Shown here one piece after another: positions 54,948 to 64,000 of a stretch of DNA of 64,000 nt. The notes beneath the pieces were generated by a model. It did not search any database, was not told the origin of the DNA, and saw nothing but the letters and a program-made list of their open reading frames with translations. Made by a program: the position numbers and the translations under genes. Within the stretch, counting starts at the first letter, position 1; each line of letters begins with the position of its first letter. This stretch comes from Knufia peltigerae (lineage: Eukaryota; Ascomycota; Eurotiomycetes; Chaetothyriales; Trichomeriaceae), in assembly GCA_030247855.1 (NCBI GenBank), contig JAPDRN010000002.1:62001-126000 (forward strand), written 5' to 3'.

Positions 54948-57251
54948 TTTTCGAAGACGCCCCAGCAAGCCTGTCTTGGCGCCAGCGATTAGTTACTTAG
55001 AGAGAGGTCTGCTTTGCACCTTGAGCTACTGGCAGAACTTAAGGAACTGCTAAAGAAGACCATGATGGCCAGAGACTCAAGCTCGTCCCACAAATAAGTC
55101 TCAAGTTCCGCTAAAGGGACACTGTTAACCACTTGGACGTGCGGGCTAAGTATCATGCCCTGTTTATCTGACCCTACAAGGATGCGTATCTGCTCAGGAA
55201 AGATGTCGATTGGAGAGATTGCTTCGGACCTCAAACATAGTCTACTGAACCTGTTAATGTGGAAGAACAAGGTTAGCATGCTATAACCCAGAGAACATAC
55301 GAAGTTTCATTTGATTGCTAAAAGGAATGGTCTCAGGTATCTTTCCAAGTTAGATATCAAGTTCGAAGGTTTTAAGCGGCCCCCCGGACATTCAAATCGG
55401 CGAGTGAAAGGGATATTCTCATCTTTGATGGACAATAGAAAACGCCGAATTGGTGACGCTGCACTCACCGTTCCGATCTTCTGTCGTACTCCGCAGCATC
55501 GAAGCCTGCTCTTATGCGGTTACCATCTTTTCCCTCGCCATTACCTCCTCTCGCTTCTTGATGCTTACACAAGATAGCTGGTGTAGATCGTCGTATGACT
55601 TCTTCCTCAGTTCGGGTTCATGTCTAGGAGCGGCCAGGGTCATGTCGGCTGCCGTACATGTGCAAAAGTTATGGTTGATTCTACTGACTTAGCTTCCGGA
55701 GGCAGTGTAGGCTTTTTTGGGGGCGGAGAAGCTCCATAGTTCCTGGCAGGATGGGCCTTTATCTCGAGTATATGTGTCCTTGTTATCTTGTGCGATCGAC
55801 TTTTGGATATCATATTGGCATAGACTTAAGTCGTTGTGGGACCGGGCCGAGCCAGCTATGAGACGCTTCGTTATTTGTCTCTTTCGCCACCTATTGCTTT
55901 CTTTACGGAGTGCGCCTCGTTACATCTTGGTTTGCTGGCGTATGATATGATTCAGATTGCTTAAGGAGGCTCTGGTCTCGCAAAGGCCGAAGCTAGAAAA
56001 ATAGGCACAAAGGTCGAGGAGTGGCTGAGAATCCTGGGGATATAAGTCATTGGGCCGTCTAGTGAGAGGTCTCTATGTGGCCGAGATAAGCGATGTGACA
56101 TAGTGTGAGTCATGCAATTGGTATTCTTCTGTGCTTAACTATGTAACGTGGTGTGAGTCACGAATTGGTATTGCTCTACTTTTAGAGCATCTCCACAATT
56201 ACCTGAGTAGTTCCAGGGCATCAAAATCTTTCTTTTAGATCACATACAAAGAAATGCTTCTGCTCTGCGGGACTGTGCAGAACGACTCTTGTGGCCGGAA
56301 GAGGTGATATTACCTAGATGTTATAACCTGTCAATGATGCAAGGGACGGACAAGGCCGTCCTGCACTCTAACCTTCAACCATAATTATCTACCAGAAAGG
56401 CCAGAAATCTGGCTGGCTGTGGCACAGTAATGGCGGGGAGGGCGTTGTGGATAGGCTGGGGGAAATAAATAGTACTAATAGTAAATGAAACCATGGCACA
56501 CTGTATTTGTCTTGTACAGGCAGGTTTCAACTACTACATCTTCAACTTTTAAGGTTACTAACGTTCCACGAATACGAGCAGAAAAGTGTGACTCATTTAT
56601 CCCGCAAGGCATTCTGGTCCACAGGCACCATCAATCTGCCTCCGGCGTCAATGGCTATCATAAAAATTGTGAGTCATACTAGGACAGAATGGTCTCCGAG
56701 TAACACTTGAAGCCACTCTGTGCTGATGAATTGACCACTAGAGTCTCTCATGTCACTGAGATCGCAGGCTGATGCGCAGTCAAGGCAAAGACATCACAGT
56801 TCCCAGATACGGGTATTGGCCTTCTCGATCCGCAATTACTACTTACAAATCCCCATTTCCATAACATAAAAACAAAAACTATAAGGTATTTCTTACAATA
56901 CTATAATTAATTAGTTCGGACAGGTCCTAGAAAGACGGATTGAGGACGTGCGAAAAAGTCGCGGAGAGAACTTTTTCCTCCTGTTGTCTTCGGGCAAAAA
57001 AGAATGTGAGTAGGTCACAGGATTTACAGTAGAAGGTCTTGATCAGTCAAGGGAGTCAGGGTGCTTGAGATAGAATTGACAAGACACTCTGTCTGTAGTC
57101 CTCCTCGCTAGCTTTGACGGGGTGATAAGGACATGCTTGCGCTGCACCATGTGAAAAGCAAGGCTGAGCCTGCCTGCTCACCTTCTGCCCAGACACAACT
57201 CAAAAATGAGAATAAACCTCAAATGATGCCACCTATGTGGCATTGGCCTAT
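54948..57251. other. 2.3-kb intergenic region
   Basis: Between the bZIP stop and the permease stop (convergent). AT-rich overall and without a recognisable gene. A short direct repeat occurs at 56104-56172. Frames near 55717-55950 are not protein-like enough to call. Confidence 0.5.
56104..56172. repeat. Direct repeat, two copies about 47 bp apart
   Basis: GTGTGAGTCATGCAATTGGT at 56104-56123 and GTGTGAGTCACGAATTGGT at 56151-56169, each followed by ATT. The segments before each copy (GATGTGACATA, CTATGTAACGTG) also match loosely. Probably an old local duplication of about 50 bp. Confidence 0.7.
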
Positions 57252-59162
57252 TCAGTCTTCATGGCCCACGATAATGGAAGTCCATTGCCGTTCACCTTCA
57301 CCTTGAATCTTGATAGTCGGTCCGTTGTAAAGTCTGCGCGCGTGTATGAACCAGTTTACGACACCAAGAACCAACGCAATGCCCAGAATTACGCATGTAT
57401 AGTCTCAAACATATCAACCAATGTCAGCAAACCATGTGCTGATTTTACGACGGCTGAAGCTGTTGTAAGGGTAAGATGGGGAATGACTCACTCATGGTCT
57501 TTGCTGTGGTGGGTAAGAATATGGGCAGGTTAAAGAAGACTGTCGTAGTCATGGTGAAGATCACAACAATGATGTTGGCAGTCCATCCGACAATCGAGGG
57601 AGCTGCGAAGGCACGATTCGGTGGCAAGTACTTGGGGCTCCGCTTGCGAAGAAGAAGTAAAGCTACGGGAATGACAAAGGATATCTCTTGTAGCACAATC
57701 GATGAGCTGATGAGAGCGTTGAATGCTAACAGGCGAGGACAGTGCCAGCGTCAGTGGTCATTATGGGTATAAAAAATTCTTGATGAGAATCGAACGTACC
57801 AGTTGTTGACGCAACAAAGACACATCCGCAAATTACCAACACCCCATACGTGAGGAGACAACTCCAAACGGGTACCTGCAACTTGGGATGGATCTGAGCA
57901 AAGGTAGAGGAGAAAATGAGACCGTTGTCCCGCGCAAAGGACCACGCGAGGCGTGAGGACGTCTCCTGAATGGCGTTGAGAATGAAGATTGTCATGACCA
58001 TAGCAATTATGATGAAGGCAGTGGCCATCGCTGTCGATCGAAAGCCCTGTCGTAGGACAAAGATGGGAATATATCTAAGAGTATGCTCCGTGAGTATATT
58101 TTATCACTCAGTAGATTGTGAAGATCAGATGTTTTGCTTACTCGGTGGTGGTCATGATGGCGTCGATATCAGTGAGTGCGTAAAGCTGGGCAATGGTGTA
58201 GGCGAAAGCAGTGACGAAGCCGATAGTAACTGCGCTGATCATAGCCCTAGGTACCGTACGTTTAGGATTATCACATTCCTCAGCGATATGCATCGCTCCA
58301 TCCAGACCATTGTACATGAAACAAGATGTCGAGAGGCCAATGATGAAGCACACACCATCTGGCCAGCCCGTATAGTTGATAAATGTTGCCCACACGAACT
58401 TCGAAGGTTCCTTCGTCGTGGAGCGCACTAGCAGGCCAATGAATCCGGCCAGAAAGAGGCAGATAGTCAAAGCAACTATTGAAAAATGGTCAGTCTCTTG
58501 GGTGACATTTCGAAACTCAACATTGCTCACATCCAATATTGTGAATCCAGGGCGCCTTCTTCAGCAGAAACAGGTTGTTAAGCAAAATAAAAATCGCTAT
58601 CACTTGATAAATGAGGAAGATGTGCCACTGCTTGGTAACGAAGTTTGCGTTGTACACCGAAACAAGGCCCATAATCTGCTGAGCAGGAATGATGGTCACT
58701 GATGCGCCAATAGCAATCCACGAGAAGAGAGCCAGCAAGCCGCAGCTATACGATATCCCCTTATTCCATGCTTTGGGAGCCAGGATCGAGGCAAAATGAT
58801 ATTGACCTCCCGCAGTTGGGTAGACGCTGGCGAGTTCGGACAAGGAAATGGCGATGCTCATGTATGCGATCGAGGAGAGGATGACACTGTAAATCAAAGT
58901 GGCAGGGCCCCCTTGGAGAAGTGCCAGCTGGATACTGCCGGCAACACCGGCCCAGCTGTTGCATATCACAAAGGCGAAGGCCACAATATTCCAGGAGTTG
59001 AACTGTGCCTTGTCCGGCGTGCTTCCAACGACGAGGGTTTTAACAGTACCATCAGCCACGCTTGTGGTACGTTCTATCTCTGCAGATTCCCATCAGTTCA
59101 AACTTCATGCAAGGCAATGGTCTCTCACCGCTGCTCCCCATCTTTGATGTTTTCGTGTCCAT
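57252..59162 (-). CDS. GABA/amino-acid permease (APC superfamily)
   Basis: Six exons: 59162-59129, 59079-58531, 58475-58142, 58074-57800, 57725-57492 and 57403-57252, giving 525 aa. The short first exon encodes MDTKTSKMGSS, and joining yields IERTTSVADGTVKTL. About twelve helices. Family marks are FNSWNIVAFAFVICNSWAG, SELASVYPTAGGQYHFAS, SYSCGLLALFSWIAI, TSCFMYNGLDGAMHIAEE with CDNPKRTVPRAM, LNAIQETSSRLAWSFARDNG and AFNALISSSIVLQEISFVIP. These match the fungal GABA/choline-type permeases. All introns are 49-88 bp with canonical borders. CCGGGG (59252-59257) lies 90 bp upstream. With the RidA-amine oxidase gene next to it, uptake of an amine or GABA-like substrate is likely. Confidence 0.92.
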
Positions 59163-60204
59163 GGTGCTGAGGCAATGCTTGGTAGGATCTTTGGGAGGCC
59201 TCGGTGGCTCAAGTCACACTGTTCGGTCTCTTGAATAGTTTCATGCATTGTCCGGGGATACTGGGGATTTAAAGTCCAACCCCGCAGGAAAGAATCAGCC
59301 GTGACTTTGCCGTGTCCATTGGTCGAGACTCGAGGGTGCTATCATTGAGGGGGCGATGGTTAGCGTCAGCCTCCCAAGATTGCTTGAACCGCGCTTGACT
59401 GCCTAGATTAAGCTTTGTAGGAGTGTCTAGTCTCATATGGGGCTTGAAACGCTATGCACCGCGTTTCGGCTCTCGGAGAAGTTCGCCATAAGTGTCCATA
59501 GCTTGGAACTGAGAAACGCAGAATAATGAGTTCCGATTTCGTGCACAAGTTGTCCATTGTCGACCCTCACCGTCTCGTAATGAGCTGATAGGCATAGAGA
59601 ATGGGTTTTCATTGTTATGAAATACGACACAAAGCCCGAGTGCTGTGAGGTAGAGCAACGAAAATTGACACGTGACGTACGCTAATAGCAATTCTGACTA
59701 CGCATCACTGCGGTCGACCAGGATACCAAGTACGCATTTTGATTAGCTGGATTAGTCTGTGTAAACACTAAGCCGGCACCGCGTTTAACGATTAGAGATG
59801 ACGGCTTGTGGTGCGGTTGGGCTCGTTGATTATTCGACTTGTCACTGAAACTCGAGAAGTATAGAGAAGGAGAGGGAGACGAACACTGCGATACGAGCGT
59901 CGGATGATGGAGAAGAGAACTAAATCTGTGAAGCTGTTTGATATCTACTCCGTACATTCATCCACGATCAATAATTTTAATCTAGCCAAGACTCTTGGAG
60001 AGTTTCTAAGCACCACAACTCGTTGATGAGGCAAACACGTACTTGGGTTTGCCTTAGTCAGGTACTTTGGTACTGTAGGACAGCATCTGGACCTTTCTGA
60101 CCATCATAAAATCCACCCATTCAATGAGGCAACAATCACATATTTGTTTGTACTAGTAGCTACGTCACACATCGTGCCATGATCACACTGGTCTGAAAAA
60201 CCCC
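59163..60204. promoter_or_regulatory. 1.0-kb intergenic, permease promoter
   Basis: Region between the permease start (59162) and the RidA-amine oxidase stop (60205), both on the minus strand. 59210-59300 has a GC-rich patch with CCGGGGATACTGGGG. No gene seen. Confidence 0.5.
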
Positions 60205-62224
60205 TCACAAGTTTGCAGGCACGTTTTGGATGGCACCCTCTTTTTTTGCCCAAGCGATAACCTCATCTGCAGCGCGAGATCCGGCACGGAGCGCCCCTTC
60301 AAGATACCCTTTCCACTCGAACGCCGTCTCACCGCCCGCAAAGTGGACGTGCTCGAATGGCTGACGTAGTGCAGTTCCGTAGCGAGACAATAGTCCAGGA
60401 CCCATAGTCGACGTTGGAGCGCCGCCAAGATACTCCTCCGCGGACCAGTTGACATAGTTGACTTCGAGGACGTCCTGTGCAAGCTGTGCGTGGGCTGGTC
60501 CGACCAGCTCGACGAGATGGTCGAGTACGGCCTCGACGCGCTGGAGCTCATTTGACTTCGCCCAGCGCGCTGCAATCTCGCCGGCAATGAACATGGCCAG
60601 CGAATATTGGCCTCTGGAGTCATCGGAGATATCCCAAGAGAAGCATATTGGTCCCTTGAAGCTTGAGAACTTGCCTACTAAGCCAATGTCTTTCCACCAT
60701 GCCCGAGAATACGTGAGGATCATCTTGGCGTAGACGCCTGGCTTGGTACGTGAGACGAGAGCACGCTTGTCGTGTGGCAGTGGTGGTGAAAAGTTGATCT
60801 TCTCGTATGTGTTGGTTGGAATGGCAATGATCACTTTGCGGCAGAAGATCTGGTTGCCCGTAGTTGTCTGCACGAGGGCTCCATCGGCATTCTGGTGGAT
60901 GCTATCGACAGGGCTATTGATGAAGACAGAACCCGGTGTCATTTCGTCGACGAGACCAGTGGCGACAGCTGATGTGCCTGTGAGAACAGTCGTCAGCCCA
61001 TGAACAGTTTTGGGTCTAGCTCATCATTCCGCATTCTCACCTTGTTTGATTTTCAGAGATTGCGCTCCTGCTTCACCTTCAGTGGCAATGGAGATGAACC
61101 CACCACCAGATTTGATGTAATCAAGGAAGTAGTGCATGCCAATTTCCTCCGGGTCGCGGCCGACAACCGCGCTCGTGAAGAACTTTAAAGCAGGTTTACT
61201 TACCACCGGGTCGGTGAGTCCTTTAGTCTGCGCCCACGTCTCCATAGACATGTCGAGGTTGCCGGGAAAAGTTTCGATTTTGTTGATATCTACTCTCTCT
61301 AGATCCGATTCAATTGCTTCATAGAGTTCTGCATTGAACTTCTTGGCCAAGTCAACCTCGGGCTGAAGTGGGACTGAATTAGTATCTGTCCCAAACATAC
61401 AAGTCAGGCTTATTATCGTGACTTACCGAGCCTGGATTCGTGCGGATCACTGTTCCGTCCTGGAGTTGCCATATTTCATCTCCTGTCGTATATTGCTCGA
61501 CAATGTCTAGACCTAGGCGTTTGGCAGTGGCATAGACCTTAGGCTGTGTAGTCTTGTTGATCCAGGTGGCTCCAAGTTCGATGATGCCCGGCCCACTTTG
61601 AAGTTTCTGTGAGCGACTGCGGCCCCCAATGCGGTGCTTTGCTTCAAGCAGAACACAGCTGAGACCAGCCTTTTGGACATCCCAAGCTGCTTGGACGCCG
61701 CTGAAACCACCACCCACCACCACCACATCCACCTTGAAGGGGGGTACTGGTCTCTCGAACGCCTTCGCCGAGAGTCCCGCATATGGCGATGCGTGTCCGC
61801 CAATGGCTGCTACAGCCTCGATTTCAATCTTGGCATCAGGCATGGCGAGTTTGGTGACCGGGACTAGAGTTGTGATAGGTCGATAAGTTGTCCCATATTC
61901 GTCGGTGATGAAGTCGAGGAATGACTTGATCAATCCCTCACCCTGGTCCAAAGACCAGTTGACCGGATACCAGGTGATCTTGATGACATCTCTTGGAGTA
62001 GCACCAGATGTCTTCAAGACTTCCTTAAGATTGTTATAGACGCCTTTGATTTGTTCTTCCAAAGAATCGGGAAAGCTACCATCTGCTCGCTGGGCAATGA
62101 TTCCCGATGTGAAAACCAAGCGACAGGCTTGATTCAAGCTGACTGCGTGGGAATAAAAGCCTGGTTCCGGCATCCCAGGAGCATCGTAAAACTTGATCTC
62201 TGGTTTGTCATCGCGAGGCGCCAT
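60205..62224 (-). CDS. RidA (YjgF) - flavin monoamine oxidase fusion
   Basis: Three exons (62224-61427, 61362-61041, 60977-60205) encode 630 aa. The first ATG of the frame is MAPRDDKPEI. Residues 1-145 are a RidA/YjgF domain: YSHAVSLNQACRLVFTSGII, LKEVLKTSGATPRDVIKITWY, RPITTLVPVTKLAMPDAKIE. The position of the RidA catalytic Arg (VARLP) is Lys (VTKLA, K125). From about 165 on is a flavin amine oxidase with GGGFSG (171-176), LEAKHRIGGRSRS, ELGATWINKTTQP and the C-terminal FAGGETAFEWKGYLEGAL. The oxidase makes an imine, and a Rid domain could hydrolyse imines to carbonyl and ammonia, so the fusion couples both. The acceptor of the first intron must be the CAG at 61363-61365, since the nearer one breaks the frame. 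The start is adjacent to a divergent Zn2Cys6 gene. Confidence 0.92.
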
Positions 62225-62927
62225 ATTGTTGCAGACAGAAAACAATGTGGCACTTGTGCTTGTGGCTTCTCATCCATTGGAAAGCTGCTGGATATTTATA
62301 GTCGACCGCATCTTGAAGGCTCCCAACTTCCAAGACCAAGAAATTTGTATCGTTCTCCACTGCTCGTACCTCTTGTTTGCGTTTGAAGACACAGGGATCT
62401 GTCATCGTGTGTAGGGACTGAGAAACGCTTCACAGTCGACCGAGGTTGATTGTAAGTCAACCAATCAATTATCAATTGCATGAGGGGCTACTCCCTACCA
62501 CCGGCTAGAACGCACCGCGCTTAGAATCGCTGGCGGAGTTTCCTCAAATATCCGAGCTCCTCCTCTCTTAGCGCTCTTCGTCTGAGTCTTTCTACTTTCT
62601 AGACACAGCGCACTGGCATGACAGACCTTAATATTTCTGTCATATCGTCTCGTTTTCGGACCAGTGCTGCTGTTCACCTTGCTTCAGCATCTGACCAAAG
62701 GCTTTCACCGCGGTTGCGTTGCGTTTCGATAACTAATTATTAGTTCTCAATCAGTGGCTTATCGCGGTTCGCTCGCCTCGTGGATGGGACCATTCATCAC
62801 TGCCCCGCAGGCAACTTCATCGCACTCTTTCCAGACACAAAAATTGATGGCTCTTTGAGTCATTAAGTAAGCCTGATGAAATACTCGGTTGGGCATCTAG
62901 AAATTTATCCAATCACCTGAAGCGTCA
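62225..62927. promoter_or_regulatory. Divergent promoter, RidA-MAO / Zn2Cys6
   Basis: 703 bp between divergent starts, likely shared. It contains ACCGCGGT near 62708-62715, the same octamer as in the 3177-3747 promoter. No gene seen. Confidence 0.5.
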
Positions 62928-64000
62928 ATGAAATGTGCGGCTAGCATGGGTTACCCGCGCAGTAAAGTCTTTACTCGCACCAAAAGTGGATGTCTCACCT
63001 GCAGAGAGCGTCGAAAGAAATGTGACGAGCTCAAGCCCACTTGCACAGGCTGCGCCCGCAATTTCATCCGTTGTAGTTGGCCTGTCCCTCGGGATATGCA
63101 ACAGAACTCACCACCGTCGAGGCCACTGCCCGCATCAACTAGGGGGATTGATTGTAAAAAAGACAGTGATTCCGGCCTCCTCCTTCCTCCTTCCCTCGTC
63201 AGCAGCAGCAGTAGCAGCAGCAGTGATACTGCAGACACAGGTCGCTTCTTCGACGAGAACTTGTCGTCACAGGAATCCGTCTCGCCTGTTATCAGCGTTG
63301 TCGATGTCGAGTCCAGTGATGAAGATGAACACACCGCAGCCATAATCAGATGGCACCCAATCCAGTCGTCATTCATAAGCGCAGAGCGAGCTATTGTTCA
63401 AACCTCCAGCTCCGCTCTCTTGCTTCAGCACTACCTGGAGGAGACGTCCACGTTCTTGGTGGCGAAACCTCTCTCCAGCAACCCTTTTATCACTGTGGTC
63501 TTGCCTCTGGCATGGTCTGATGATCTGCTCATGCACTCTGTGTTGACCTTGAGTGGGGTGCATCTCAGCCATACAACAGGGGGAAATTTGGACATTCAAC
63601 TTGCCACACGCCAGCATTATTCTCTTCTCTTGCAGAATCTTCGGTCAGTATTTGCCGGTGAGTCTGCTCACCAGGATGTTCAAAGAACTCTCCGTCTGCT
63701 ATTAGTCTTGGCTGTTGTTTGTCATATTGAGGTAAGTATCCTTGTGTCCTCCAACGATGCAGTAGACACTAAAATGTGTGCAAGGCCATTTCCGGTGAGC
63801 CACACGGTGGCATCTTCCCACATTTGAGGGCCAGCCGCCAGCTTGTCCTAAAGCTTCTCAAGGAGCCTCGCCAAAAGATGTGCGGCGACGTCAAATTCAT
63901 CCAAGGCTTTGCCCTCGAAGTATATTTCTATCTTGTCCTGGTCAACAGTATAACGCCGTACGGTCGAGATGAAACTCGCGCCATCCCATTCGACTCAGTT
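62928..64000 (+). CDS. Zn2Cys6 transcription factor, 5' part (runs off right edge)
   Basis: Exons 62928-63731 and 63785 to beyond 64000; the 53-bp intron is canonical and the frame stays open to the edge. Start MKCAASMGYPRSK, with a second ATG at 62946. The zinc cluster has CLTCRERRKKC, CTGC and a final C (about residues 22-49). A Ser run encoded by AGC/AGT repeats (63201-63226) and an acidic stretch follow. A fungal transcription factor domain of the PRO1/ARCA type (LQHYLEETSTFLVAKPLSSN, LPLAWSDDLLMHSVLTLSGV, LATRQHYSLLLQNLR) follows. It is divergent from the RidA-amine oxidase gene, so it is a candidate regulator of amine use. The protein's end is not in the window. Confidence 0.9.
63201..63226 (+). 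repeat. AGC/AGT trinucleotide run in CDS
   Basis: Short serine-coding repeat AGCAGCAGCAGTAGCAGCAG and flank, inside the Zn2Cys6 gene. It makes a polyserine linker and is likely length-variable. Confidence 0.8.

Noticed and set aside
55717..55950. 77-codon frame between bZIP and permease
   Set aside because: Weakly hydrophobic, no family resemblance, AT-rich surroundings; not supportable as a gene.

Overview
This is nuclear DNA of a filamentous ascomycete, most likely a Eurotiomycete (Aspergillus/Penicillium type). Genes are monocistronic and packed on both strands. They carry 45-120 bp introns with GTAAGT/GTGAGT-like donors and YAG acceptors, and intergenic gaps are 0.3-2.3 kb. The families present (four Zn2Cys6 regulators, a DUF3425 bZIP, RTA1, TRI12-type MFS) are typical of fungal accessory or subtelomere-like regions. 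I rebuilt 26 apparently functional protein genes (two cut by the window edges) and one decayed transporter by joining exons across splice sites. No RNA gene, transposon or CRISPR array was found.

Left lobe (1-13188): a compact catabolic-looking cluster. It holds an acyl-CoA ligase (partial), a thiolase-like protein, a Baeyer-Villiger monooxygenase, a cytochrome P450, a small SRPBCC protein, an enoyl-CoA hydratase with a PTS1-like C-terminus, an SDR, and a secreted AttH/CrtC-fold protein resembling kievitone hydratase. A Zn2Cys6 regulator (13718-16044) and a sugar-porter-type MFS protein (16550-18299) adjoin it. Together they could oxidise a cyclic ketone or alcohol, open the ring, activate the acid with CoA and shorten it. 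No PKS, NRPS or terpene cyclase is in view.

Middle (20013-44568): a maltose-permease-like MFS, a Zn2Cys6 regulator, then an AtuA/DUF1446 protein (acyclic terpene utilisation family) followed by a zinc alcohol dehydrogenase and an aldehyde dehydrogenase. Next come another sugar-porter MFS, an RTA1-like membrane protein, an MFS pseudogene, a four-helix membrane protein with a His/Arg-rich tail, and a third Zn2Cys6 regulator.

Right (45783-64000): a TRI12-type MFS exporter, a copper-type P1B ATPase, a membrane-anchored linalool dehydratase/isomerase (Ldi)-domain protein next to a DUF3425 bZIP factor, and an amine-use module of a GABA-type permease, a RidA-monoamine oxidase fusion and a fourth Zn2Cys6 regulator cut by the right edge.

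The most interesting reading is that Ldi-domain, alcohol dehydrogenase, aldehyde dehydrogenase, AtuA-like, CoA ligase, enoyl-CoA hydratase and thiolase-like genes lie within one 53-kb stretch. These are the steps expected of a fungal linalool/geraniol or other isoprenoid degradation route. The link is an inference from family membership and proximity, since the genes are not contiguous.
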